From Flavobacteriaceae bacterium PS02338 (GTDB lineage Bacteria > Bacteroidota > Bacteroidia > Sphingobacteriales > Sphingobacteriaceae): a stretch of DNA of 64,000 nt. The notes below the pieces were generated by a model that saw nothing but the letters and a program-made list of their open reading frames with translations, was not told where the DNA came from and searched no databases. The position numbers and the translations under genes were made by a program. The stretch lies in the NCBI GenBank assembly GCA_029959615.1, contig JASCOD010000011.1:62001-126000 (forward strand), given 5' to 3'. Below, one piece after another: positions 53,648 through 63,800 of the stretch; the stretch's first letter is position 1; every line of letters begins with the position of its first letter.

Positions 53648-54625
53648 ATGAAGAATATTTTAAAATTTTCGATGCTTCTTTTTATAACTGTAATTGTATC
53701 CTGTAAAAAAGATACTACTGATTCTCCAGATGGATTTAATATTTATATAGAAAAAACAATGTTTCATGTTGGAGATACCGCTGTATTTAATATTTCAGGT
53801 AGCCCGGATGTGATTGTTTTTTATTCGGGAACCGTGGGTAGCCGTTATAATAACAGAGAACGATTAACCAGTTCCGGCATTAATAAGCTTTCTTTTCAAT
53901 CTTCAATGACAAATGGACTGCTGGCTAATGCTGAGCCATTGAGTTTACTGATTTCTACGAACCTAAATGGCTATGATGCCACTTCAATTGCTTCTGCTAC
54001 ATGGACAGATATTACAAATCGTAATACAAAATGGCCAACTTCTTTATCAACTGCTTATACTACATCAGATGCTGTTGATATATCTGATTTTAATACTGCC
54101 GATAAGGTTAATATTGCTTTTCGTGCTCAAGGCAAAAAGTATCCAAGTCAACCTCAGCGTAAGTGGTCACTTCAAAATATAACGCTTAATAATGTTTTGT
54201 CTGATGGTACAAATACTCCCTTATTCTCAACTTTTGCTAATACAGGTTGGGTTCAGTTGAGTGTGAAAAATAGTAATTCAGGTTTTAATGCTTGGAATGT
54301 CGGTGATTGGAATCAGTCATCTTTAACAGCTTCGGTAAATTCAAGTGGTGTAGTGCTCAGAAATGCTTATCCTATTACTTTTGATCCCGGAACTACGGTG
54401 AATAATGATGAAAATGACGATTGGTTAATCACCTCTGCAATAGATTTGAAAAAGACCAGACCTGATGCCGGAATTGTAATTAAAAGCTATCTTGACCTTC
54501 CTTTAAAACAACATTCATATGTGTTTAAAACTGCAGGTACTTTTAAAGTAGCATTCGTTGCCACTAATACTGATGACAAGAATGTCAAAAGTGTTGTTAA
54601 AGAAGTAACAATTATCGTAAATTAA
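53648..54625 (+). CDS. DUF5017 domain lipoprotein, probable surface glycan-binding protein
   Basis: A 325-residue lipoprotein (lipobox VIVSC, Cys19). The opening FNIYIEKTMFHVGDTAVFNISGSPDVIVFYSG, read as two strands, is typical of DUF5017, and the beta-rich remainder ends with an Ig-like strand set (GTFKVAFVATNTDDKNVKSVV). Position directly behind susD is that of SusE/F-type glycan-binding proteins. The gap after susD is only 16 bp, so it belongs to the same transcript. The glycan bound is unknown. Confidence 0.85.
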   Translation: MKNILKFSMLLFITVIVSCKKDTTDSPDGFNIYIEKTMFHVGDTAVFNISGSPDVIVFYSGTVGSRYNNRERLTSSGINKLSFQSSMTNGLLANAEPLSLLISTNLNGYDATSIASATWTDITNRNTKWPTSLSTAYTTSDAVDISDFNTADKVNIAFRAQGKKYPSQPQRKWSLQNITLNNVLSDGTNTPLFSTFANTGWVQLSVKNSNSGFNAWNVGDWNQSSLTASVNSSGVVLRNAYPITFDPGTTVNNDENDDWLITSAIDLKKTRPDAGIVIKSYLDLPLKQHSYVFKTAGTFKVAFVATNTDDKNVKSVVKEVTIIVN

Positions 54626-54660
54626 GCTTTTTGGTTTGGTAAATACTTGTTTTAAATTTT

Positions 54661-55971
54661 ATGGGCAGAGTAATTGAATTAGTTTTCTATATGATATTGT
54701 GCGGTGTGTTGTTAACTCAAAAGGCCAGTTCAAAAAAAATAACTAAGTTTTTAAAAAATAGCACTACCTCTTTGCAGGTGAAAAATAATTCTTCTGTATA
54801 TCTTAAAGATAAGGATATAAGTTTAAAGAGATCTTTTTTTTTGGGAGTTACGGGTAAACTTTATCCAGTATTGAAGTTGGCAAATGGGACAACCATTCCA
54901 TCGCAAACAGAAGATTTCGATGCTGACGGGAAATGGGATAATTTATTTTTTGTTTTAAATATTAAGCCAAAAAGTATGGTTAAAGTGTTTGTAGAATGGC
55001 AAACTCATAAACCAGTTTTTGTAGCACGGTCCACCATCCGATTCGGTAAGAGAAGTTCTTCGACTAGCCCAGTTGTTACACTTAAAAAAGATACATTTTA
55101 TCCTTATATGTTGCCGTCACTACTAGGTTATGAGCCTTATCAGACAGATGGGCCTACTTGGGAAAATGACAAGGTTGGTTTCAGACATTATTTTGATGGA
55201 AGAAACTCGAAAGATCTTTTTGGTAAACGGGTATCTTGGATGTCGCCTAAAAATGTTGGACTTACATCCAGCGGTGCAGTTGAAGATAATTATCACGTTT
55301 TGAAAGATTGGGGTCGGGATATTTTACCTGTTGGTAATTCTGTCGGTTTAGGTGGAGTTGGGCTTCTTATCAATAAAAAACTAAATAGGCTTGGCGTTTT
55401 AATAACAGATACTGTTCACAATATAGACAGCACAAATTTTAATATACTTACAAATGGACCGGTAATGTCTTCATTTTCTTTAAAATACACTAATTGGAAG
55501 ACAGAGGATGGACGTATTTATCAGATCTCAGAAACTCCTGTAATTTGGCCAGGTAAATATGCTTATCAAAATAATGTAAAACTATCTGGCCTTCAGGGAG
55601 ATGAAGAACTGGTAATTGGGTTGTCTAAATTAGCTACAAATCAATCAGTTGAGCTATTGCGATTTAAAAACTGGGTCATTCTTTATACGCATGATCATCA
55701 AAGTTATAATAAAGAGTTTATTATCGGTTTGGCTATTATGGTTCCTACTTCATCATACCTAGGTTTTGATCAAGCTCCAGAAGAGGGTAATTTTGCTTCA
55801 AGCTATTATGCAAGGTTAAAGTTGAGTGAAAATAAACCTTTAACGTACTATGCTTTGGGATGCTGGGAGGTATCTGATTTGAATTTTAAGTCCGAATTAA
55901 AATTTAAAGAGTACTTAACATTATTTGTCGAGCACATTGATGCTAAAATTACTCCTACGCTCTTGAACTAA
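54661..55971 (+). CDS. DUF4861 family protein
   Basis: A 436-residue protein with a probable N-terminal export signal (about 24 residues). GFRHYFDGRNSKDLFGKRVSWMSP (about 168-190) and the following SSGAVEDNYHVLKDWGRDIL are typical DUF4861 marks; the family is frequent in polysaccharide utilization loci, often those for plant pectin-like glycans. Its biochemical activity is not established to my knowledge. The beta-sandwich-like pattern suggests a carbohydrate-active or carbohydrate-binding role in the periplasm. It is 35 bp behind the DUF5017 gene and probably the last gene of the susC transcript. Confidence 0.8.
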   Translation: MGRVIELVFYMILCGVLLTQKASSKKITKFLKNSTTSLQVKNNSSVYLKDKDISLKRSFFLGVTGKLYPVLKLANGTTIPSQTEDFDADGKWDNLFFVLNIKPKSMVKVFVEWQTHKPVFVARSTIRFGKRSSSTSPVVTLKKDTFYPYMLPSLLGYEPYQTDGPTWENDKVGFRHYFDGRNSKDLFGKRVSWMSPKNVGLTSSGAVEDNYHVLKDWGRDILPVGNSVGLGGVGLLINKKLNRLGVLITDTVHNIDSTNFNILTNGPVMSSFSLKYTNWKTEDGRIYQISETPVIWPGKYAYQNNVKLSGLQGDEELVIGLSKLATNQSVELLRFKNWVILYTHDHQSYNKEFIIGLAIMVPTSSYLGFDQAPEEGNFASSYYARLKLSENKPLTYYALGCWEVSDLNFKSELKFKEYLTLFVEHIDAKITPTLLN

Positions 55972-56013
55972 CCGCTGTCTCTCTATCTTAATTTTTGCTC
56001 AAAAATTCTCCGC

Positions 56014-57030
56014 CTATATCTTTCTTGTTGTAGAGTCTCTTAATATTAGTTTTGCGGGAACGACTTTTTGTTGTATAGTCCGTTTGCGAGATGACATATC
56101 GTTAAGTAATATATTAATTAGTTGTTGAGCCATTTCCTGTATAGGCTGAGCTACTGCCGTTATGCTTGGAGTGTATATATCAAAAAAATCATGATCATCA
56201 AAAGCAACTATAGAAATGTCATGTGGAATCTTCAAACCCCTATTATGTATTGCTTTAATTCCATGCATTGTTAAATAATTCGTAGCAAAAAATAATGCAT
56301 CTAGTTGAATGTTATCTGCTAAAAAAGAAGTTATTTGTAAGATTGTTTGTTTTTTATCATTAGAAAAGGGAATTCTTAAGATATTGGAGGTTAGTCTATT
56401 TTCATTCATGGCGTTTACATATCCTCTTTTTCTTTCAGTCATTTGATTTTGGTCGGATTCGAGTTCTATGAAGGCTATATTTGCACATTTCGTTGTTATT
56501 AAATAGTTAATTGCTTTATAAGTGCTTTCATAATTGTCCATCACTACATAACTTGTATTAAAGTCTGTAAAAAATCTATCAAACAAAACAACGGGTATGT
56601 CATTCTGCATTAGGTCTTTTATCTCTTTTTCAATACCTACAGGAGGTGTTATGATAAATCCATCAACATGACGTTCTGCAAAAAGTTTAATCAGTTCTTT
56701 AGTTTTTTGAGTATCGTTTTCGGTACTGCAATAGATAATTTTGTAGCCGCTTTTATTAGCTAATTCTTCAACGTGATATGCTATTTGGGCAAAGAAGTAA
56801 TCGGAAATCTTTTCAACCATTAATCCAATTGTAAAAGTCTTACCTGTACTCAGACTTTTAGCTAACTGATTTGGGCGAAAGTCATTCTCCTTAATGAATT
56901 TTATAACACGCTCCGTTAAATCCTTGCTTATCCTTTTTTCCTCCGCTTTACCGTTCAAAATAAAAGAAATAGTCGTTTTAGACACTTGAAGCGCTTTAGC
57001 GATATCATTAATAGAAAGCTTGTTTTTCAT
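56014..57030 (-). CDS. LacI/GalR family transcriptional regulator of the sugar locus
   Basis: A 338-residue regulator. The N-terminal HTH is INDIAKALQVSKTTISFILNGK (residues 6-27) with the hinge helix region RPNQLAKSLS that inserts in the minor groove at the operator centre. A periplasmic-binding-protein-like sensor (about 62-330) follows. It lies between the sus genes and the GH2 gene, on the opposite strand. Three copies of a CTAAACCGSTTTA operator, whose CG centre suits the LacI family, lie at the promoters of ROK, susC and GH2. No copy is evident before its own start, so it may not autoregulate. The inducer is presumably a sugar from the glycan. Confidence 0.93.
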   Translation of the reverse strand: MKNKLSINDIAKALQVSKTTISFILNGKAEEKRISKDLTERVIKFIKENDFRPNQLAKSLSTGKTFTIGLMVEKISDYFFAQIAYHVEELANKSGYKIIYCSTENDTQKTKELIKLFAERHVDGFIITPPVGIEKEIKDLMQNDIPVVLFDRFFTDFNTSYVVMDNYESTYKAINYLITTKCANIAFIELESDQNQMTERKRGYVNAMNENRLTSNILRIPFSNDKKQTILQITSFLADNIQLDALFFATNYLTMHGIKAIHNRGLKIPHDISIVAFDDHDFFDIYTPSITAVAQPIQEMAQQLINILLNDMSSRKRTIQQKVVPAKLILRDSTTRKI

Positions 57031-57439
57031 TAAAAAGTTATAAATTTTAGTTTTGCTTATTGTAGTAATTGAATATGGACATTTTTAAATACTATGAGCA
57101 AATTACGTTTTTTTATTCTAATAATATTTTAATATTTAACTGGGAGTATATACGCATCAAATCTAGGTTCAGTAGAAAATGGCCCAATTGTAAAGTTTTA
57201 TTTGGCAATTGGATATAATGAATTTTAATTTGCTAAACCGGTTTATAATAATTATTATTGTATATAAATATAAAACTTGTATGATTTTGCCGTGGATTAA
57301 AAGTAGTTACATTTACTAGTAACTCATAGATCTTTTGTTGGGTCAGTCAATCTTGGTAATCCAAATGAATGTCTCAATTTTATGATCGAATTTATTGTGA
57401 TTCGAGGTGGTCTATTCCAGGTAAAAAAAAGGTGTACTC
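57031..57439. other. Divergent control region between lacI-type and GH2 genes
   Basis: No gene is seen. It contains the GH2 promoter/operator (57229-57260) and a GH2 leader of about 170 bases. The lacI-type promoter must lie near 57035-57110 but no clear boxes are visible. Confidence 0.6.
57229..57260 (+). promoter_or_regulatory. Promoter with embedded LacI-type operator, upstream of GH2 gene
   Basis: The -33 box TTTG (57229-57232), operator CTAAACCGGTTTAT (57233-57246, one mismatch at its end), six bases, then TATTATTG (57253-57260); the spacer is 20, identical in layout to the susC site. Confidence 0.83.
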
Positions 57440-60400
57440 ATGAAAATTATTAAAAAAGTAAGTTTAAACTTCTGTTTTCTATTGCTGTTAATTTGCAATG
57501 CTAATGCTCAAATTCCTTTTGATGGGCTGGATGTGTATAATACAAAGAAACTTGATTTTAATCATAAAGAGTATGAAAACCCATTGATTAATAGTATTAA
57601 TAGGGAGCCCTATGTTGCAACTTCGATATCTTTTTCAAGCGAAATAGATGCGTTAAAACTGACTCGGTCCCAATCCTCAAGGCATAGATCTTTAAATGGC
57701 AAATGGAAGTTTAAATTTATAAAGGATTGGGATAAACTGCCAGTGGATTTAATGTCGCAAAACATAAATGATAAGAGCTGGGATAATATTCCTGTCCCTT
57801 CCACTTGGGAGGCACTAGGTTATGGCCCCCAAGTATATACAGGAGGAGGTTATGAATTTAGGCCGGTCAATCCTCCCTTTGTTCCTAGAGAAAACAATCA
57901 TATCGGCATTTATGCACGTGATTTTGATATTCCAGAGGTATGGAATAATAAAAACATCATAATGAATTTTGCAGGTGTTCGCGGAGCATTTTACTTATAT
58001 ATAAATGGCAAGAAAGTTGGATATAGTGAAGATGGGACTCTACCTGCGATGTTTGATATATCTCCTTATCTAAGAATTGGGAATAACCGTGTATTTGTAA
58101 AAGTTTTGCGATGGAGCGACGGCTCCTACTTAGAGGATCAGGATCATTGGCGGTTTCATGGGATTTGTAGAGATGTAAGTTTAGAAATGCGTCCTGATGT
58201 TTATATAAGCGATTTTGCAGTATTAACTGAATTAGATAAAAATTACGAAAATGCGCTTTTGCGTATCAGACCGGTGATATCGAGAAGTAAACGGGTAGAT
58301 GTTGCGGGATGGAATATCACGGCTAAACTTTTTGATTACAACGGAAAGCCATTTTCAAAAGTAAAAATGACAATGCCCGTAACAGTGTTTACGAGTGAAA
58401 AGTATCAACAAAATTACTGGCTTGCTAAATATATGGAGACAAGTGTTGATAAACCTGATCTGTGGTCTGCTGAGACTCCGAACTTATATAAAATGGTTCT
58501 TACTTTGACAGATTCTTCCGGTAATGTCATCGAGTCAAGAAGTTGCGCTGTTGGTTTCCGAAAAGTTGAATTTAAGAATGGTCAATTACTTGTAAATGGT
58601 AAAAAAGAATATATCTACGGAGTAAATAGGCATGAGCATAATGCGTGGAAGGGCAAAACAGTACCTTATGAAGATATGGTTCGGGATTTAAAGTTAATGA
58701 AACAACATGGTATAAATTCTGTACGTACTTCACATTATCCTAATAGTCCGGAGTTTTATGATTTGTGCGATAGGTATGGAATATATGTTATGGATGAAGC
58801 GAATGTGGAAACATGTGGCGCTGATGCTGAAATATCAAATAATGATGTTTGGTTATATGCTCAGCAGGAGCGGGTAAGCGGTATGGTAAAAAGAGACAAG
58901 AACCATCCAAGCATTATTTTCTGGTCGCTAGGGAATGAATCTGGTGTTGGCTCTAATCACGCCGCAAGAGCAGCCTGGGTAAAAGATTACGACCCAACTC
59001 GACCAGTTCATTTTGAGGCCTACCTACATAATGGTGGTTCAAAACAATATGGTAATGGTATTGACTTTATGTTAACGAATAGACCAGCTGTTTATCCTAA
59101 AGAGCCAGTTGCAGTAGATATGATAAGTACAATGTATCCTTCAATTGAAGGCCTAATTAATCTGGCTACTCAAAAGGATGAGAATAGGCCTGTTTTGATG
59201 TGTGAGTATGCGCATGCAAAAGGCAATTCATTAGGTAATCACAAGGAATATTGGGATGTTATTCGAAAATATCCAAGATTAATTGGTGGATATATTTGGG
59301 ATTGGATGGATCAGAGCATGGTAAGAAAAGACAGTATTACCGGTAAGGAATATTTTACATCCTTGACTGCGACAAATGGATTGATTGGGGCTGATGGTTC
59401 TGTACGACCTTCTCTGCAAGAGTGTAAAAAAATCTACCAATCGATAGCTTTTGCTTATGACTCTGTTTCTAAGAAACTGACAATTAAAAACCTTTATAAT
59501 TATGTCCATCTTTCAGATTTTAACTTCCAATGGACATTAAAGTCAAACGGACAAATTATCCAAACAACACCTCTTAAAGAGATTAATATAATGCCTGGCG
59601 ATTCTATTTCCTTTCCGATTAATTATAATTCAGGTAAATTATCTGGAGAAGTGATTTTGGAAATCAATGCAGTTTTGAAGAATGAAACAATTTGGGCAAA
59701 AGCTGGGTTCGAGGTAGCATGGGAGCAATTTATTGCAAAGCAGGAACAAGTAAATGCTGATTTTTCTAATAAAAGCAAGTTATATGGTGCATTAGTTGTA
59801 GATAAAAATCAGGAAGGTGTTGAAATAAGAAATGACAAGTTTAGCGTCAAATTCAACAATAACACAGGGTTGATATCGAGTTGGACTTTGCTTGGAAAAG
59901 AGTTTTTGCAAAGTGGACCTCGTCTTAATCTTTGGAGGGCTCCTACTAATAATGATGGTGACTATCTGCCCAAAATGAGACGTGAAACGGTTAAACAGTG
60001 GGTTGGGGCAGGTTTGGATAAATTAGTCCATTCCTTGTTATCGTTTGATATTAATCAACAAGAAGATGGATCTGTACTTGTGAAAACATCATTTCAAGCA
60101 AAATCCGTAGGTAATGCAAATTATGTGGATTATGAGACTTACTATACAATCTTTTCGTCTGGTAAAGTAAGAGTTGATACAAAATTGAAACCGGTTGGTA
60201 ACGATTGGGTTTCTTTTCCTCGTATAGGATATGAACTAGTTGTAAAAAAAGAATTTGAGACGTTTTCATGGTATGGATTTGGTCCTCAAGAAGCTTACAA
60301 CGATAGGAGCACAGGAGCTAAAATAGGTATATATTCAGGTTCGGTGGATGATCAGTTTGTGCATTATCCATATCCTCAGGCTAATGGTAACAAATTCCGC

Positions 60401-60679
60401 TGCAATTGGGCATCTTTGGTAAATGTATCAGGAAATGGTCTTGTAGCTGAGGGTTTACCTTACATAGATTCAAGCGTAATGCATTATACACAAGACAATT
60501 TAACAATGGCAGTAGACGAAAGCCAGCTTGAATATCAAGAAAATATAACCTGGCATATTGATTACAAAAATTATCCCGTTGGAAACAGAAGTTGCGGGCC
60601 TCCACCTTTAGAGAAATATAAACTTTACGCAGAACCAGTTTCTTTTAGTTTCAATCTAATTCCTAAGACTAAAAAGTAA
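57440..60679 (+). CDS. Glycoside hydrolase family 2, beta-galactosidase-like, exported
   Basis: A 1079-residue enzyme with signal peptide ending NANAQ. Domain order follows LacZ: sugar-binding jelly roll (about 80-260), Ig-like domain (about 265-375), TIM barrel (about 377-660), a second Ig-like domain, and the large C-terminal beta sandwich (RLNLWRAPTNNDG near 828). The acid/base is Glu500 in LGNESGVG and the nucleophile Glu589 in CEYAHAKGNS. NRHEHNAW keeps the barrel His residues. It should release terminal beta-galactosyl units, or a related beta-sugar, in the periplasm from oligosaccharides brought in by the SusCD pair. It has its own LacI-type operator. Confidence 0.93.
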   Translation: MKIIKKVSLNFCFLLLLICNANAQIPFDGLDVYNTKKLDFNHKEYENPLINSINREPYVATSISFSSEIDALKLTRSQSSRHRSLNGKWKFKFIKDWDKLPVDLMSQNINDKSWDNIPVPSTWEALGYGPQVYTGGGYEFRPVNPPFVPRENNHIGIYARDFDIPEVWNNKNIIMNFAGVRGAFYLYINGKKVGYSEDGTLPAMFDISPYLRIGNNRVFVKVLRWSDGSYLEDQDHWRFHGICRDVSLEMRPDVYISDFAVLTELDKNYENALLRIRPVISRSKRVDVAGWNITAKLFDYNGKPFSKVKMTMPVTVFTSEKYQQNYWLAKYMETSVDKPDLWSAETPNLYKMVLTLTDSSGNVIESRSCAVGFRKVEFKNGQLLVNGKKEYIYGVNRHEHNAWKGKTVPYEDMVRDLKLMKQHGINSVRTSHYPNSPEFYDLCDRYGIYVMDEANVETCGADAEISNNDVWLYAQQERVSGMVKRDKNHPSIIFWSLGNESGVGSNHAARAAWVKDYDPTRPVHFEAYLHNGGSKQYGNGIDFMLTNRPAVYPKEPVAVDMISTMYPSIEGLINLATQKDENRPVLMCEYAHAKGNSLGNHKEYWDVIRKYPRLIGGYIWDWMDQSMVRKDSITGKEYFTSLTATNGLIGADGSVRPSLQECKKIYQSIAFAYDSVSKKLTIKNLYNYVHLSDFNFQWTLKSNGQIIQTTPLKEINIMPGDSISFPINYNSGKLSGEVILEINAVLKNETIWAKAGFEVAWEQFIAKQEQVNADFSNKSKLYGALVVDKNQEGVEIRNDKFSVKFNNNTGLISSWTLLGKEFLQSGPRLNLWRAPTNNDGDYLPKMRRETVKQWVGAGLDKLVHSLLSFDINQQEDGSVLVKTSFQAKSVGNANYVDYETYYTIFSSGKVRVDTKLKPVGNDWVSFPRIGYELVVKKEFETFSWYGFGPQEAYNDRSTGAKIGIYSGSVDDQFVHYPYPQANGNKFRCNWASLVNVSGNGLVAEGLPYIDSSVMHYTQDNLTMAVDESQLEYQENITWHIDYKNYPVGNRSCGPPPLEKYKLYAEPVSFSFNLIPKTKK

Positions 60680-60888
60680 TGTGATAATATTTAAATAAAT
60701 ATTTCAATGATGATTGAATGGTAAAAGAAAGGACTTTGTTTGAATCACCTAGAATCAAATTTAAGAACATGATGAGGAGACTGAAGATAAAAAAAATGAT
60801 AATAAACCAGCTAATGCGAGTTTGAGCACCGGTTGGTTACAGTTAAGTATATAATAGAATAAATGACATTTAAAATAGGTTTCCAAAA
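60680..60888. other. Gap with possible gene remnant
   Basis: In one frame the stretch 60789-60854 reads to STGWLQLSI followed by TAA, similar to NTGWVQLSVK in the DUF5017 lipoprotein of this locus. The rest has no coding character. It may be a decayed fragment of a second DUF5017-type gene, or coincidence. Confidence 0.3.
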
Positions 60889-63800
60889 ATGAAACGGTTA
60901 GGTATTTTTTCAACTTTATTATTCATCACCTTTACATCCTCTGTTTTTTCTCAAACAGTTTTTAATCATGGAGATAAGCTTTTATTTGAGAGAGAAGATT
61001 TAATAAAAGTTGCTACATATGATTGGCCTGTTACTCTGATAAAGTACCGAATAACATTTGCAGGGGATGTGAATCTTGAAAAGCTGATCTTAACAAATAA
61101 ACAAAGTAAACAAATTGTACCTGTTCAATTATCGGAGTTAACAAAGGATAAGAATCAAAAGACTACTGCTAATGTTAACTTTTTGGCAACTTTGCCTTCC
61201 GGAGGAAGCTATTCTTTTGAACTTAGCGAAAGTAAGGATAGTCACTTGCTTGTTTCAGAGCAGGCAATAAGTCTTAAAAAGAACATAGATATAACCGAAA
61301 TCAGTAATGGTAATATTCGTATTCGGGTTCCAAGCTCATCTGCTAAAAATCTAAACGAAGTTCCTGCACCTATTATTAGTATTGATAGAGGTAATGGGTG
61401 GATTGGAGAAAATCGCTTACTTAGTTTGTCTAAAAAGATCAGTAAAATTGAAAGTGCCATATTGGAGCGGGGACCACTGTTTATTACTTATCAAGTAAAG
61501 TATTGGTTTGAAAAAAATGGTTTCTATACGGCTAATCTTAAGGTAATTTCAGGCTATCCATTTGTTGAAATGGAAGAAAGTATGGAAGGATTAGACGAAG
61601 TAGACAATATATCACTTTCCATGAAGTGGGAAAAGTTTGATCCCAAAAAAAGATGGGCATGTCAATGGGACAGAGGTGGAGATATAGATAAAATTTGGCC
61701 GGCAATTGATAAACCAATTTACGTAGGTAGTACTAAAGAAGACCCACACTGGGTAGGTTCTGATTGGATAGAAAATGTCTCTAAAGAGATGATTTATAGA
61801 TTATCTCCATATAGTGGAAATGGTGTTCGGGAAGCAGTTCCATTCATTAGCTTTTGGGACGACAGATTAGGAGGTGATGAACTGGGATTAATGGTTTTCG
61901 ACCATAGTAAATGGCAGGATAATGAATATGGCATTTGGCAAAATACAACTAAGCTTTCGGTAACCTTTAGCTATGATCAAGGTGTACTTAGTTGGAAATA
62001 TCCTTTAGTAACCGGCACTCGGTCTACTGCCATAAGCATGTTCCTGGCCAGTGAAGGAGAAAAGAAGGTTAAAGAATTTGATGATGTATTAGGTACTATT
62101 TCATCGAAGGGGGAACCATTGTCTCCCGAAAAAATTCAGTATAGGTATTTACAATTACTTCATCAGCAATATTCAACATTGCATCTTGATAAAGTAAAAA
62201 ATTGGATATTATCATATCCCGAAAATGCAAAACGTCCAAATAATCCTTTTGGCGTTGTAGCTAAAATTGATCCTAAAAATTATTACAAAAATTTATTAAA
62301 ATCCTCGTTTGTATATTACCCTTTAGGGACAAATGTCTACCCCGGAGTTGTTAGTATAGACCATCGATATGTCTACGCCTGGGCCGTTGAAGGATATCTT
62401 AATAATTTTAAGCAACTTTCCGAAACGCAAAGAAAAACAGTGGAAGCACTATTTCTAGTGGCTGCCTATGTAAATACTCAAGAAGATATTAACGCAATTA
62501 GAACTGCAATGGCTGGTACTCCGAATATGTCAGCGGACGGTTTCTGCGTCCCTTCTCAATCTGCATATTTGTTTCCTGAACACCTAATGGCAAAGGAATG
62601 GTTAGACCAATATGAGAAAACAATCGAACTGAATGGTCTTTTCTATACCAGACCAGATGTTAAAGCATTAGAATCCAAAGGTGGAAGATGGGCGGAGAGT
62701 CTTGCTTGTTACAACTGGGCATATTTTAGACCGATATCGTTCGCAAATATGGCAGGAGTTTATACAGATGGGAAAAATCGATGGGCAAATCCATATCTCG
62801 CAAAGAGAGGCCGATGGATGTCTGATATGCTAACTGCTCCTATTTATAACCCAAATCCAGAAAGTCGTTTAAAAACTAAAGAGGAAGATTGGGCGAAAAG
62901 AAAAGTACTTCCTGATAAATGGAAGCAGGGAGACAAATTAATAGAGGATTTAGGTTTCAATAGACAATATCCGGCTCATGGGGCACACGGTTACGGGACA
63001 ACATTACCACCACCTATTTCTCTATGGGAAACTGCAGTATGGATGAAGAACTATGATCCAATCTTAGCTGAAAATCTTTTTTGGACAGGCAAACCTGGAG
63101 AGGAATTCGAGTCAAATAAAACACATACCGACTGGGCAAGGACATTTTCTGAGAGATTCAATTTAAATAATAATGGCACTAACCCTCACTTAAAAAGTGT
63201 TAAATATACAGGACACGGATTTGTATTGAGGTCTGGTGTAGATACTCCTGAAGAACTTTCTATACATCTAGATCAGGTTGATGCTGGACCTAACTACAGA
63301 TGGGGAAATCAAGCAGAAGGTGGCTCGGGTAGTATCTATTTTTATGCGCGTGGGAAGATATTTACAGGTCATGAAAATGAAGCTAATGGTGATCATATAC
63401 AAAATGATGTGGATGGTGTATCCAATTTTGGTGTAATGAAGAACGGTGATTATCGTTCTATTGGTGCAAATGTTCTAGAAAAGCCACTTTACGATTTAGA
63501 GGTTGCACAACTTGCTGAACTTAGATCAGATAATAAAGGAAAGGAATCTTATTCATGGCCGGAATATTTGTCAAGGAGTATCATGTTGGTAGGCACAGAT
63601 TATTTTTTAGTTTTCGATGAGGTAGGAACAAAATGGCGTCCTGCTCACCGTTTTTCATGGGCAGTGGCTAAAGACCATAATTTCCCTAAAATTGTATTTC
63701 TCAATGGAAAAGCCAGAGAAGATCATTGGGGAAAAGCAGAAACACGTACGGCCAAATCATTTCATAGAGATGCTAACGGATCATCACTCGTTTTAGTTAG

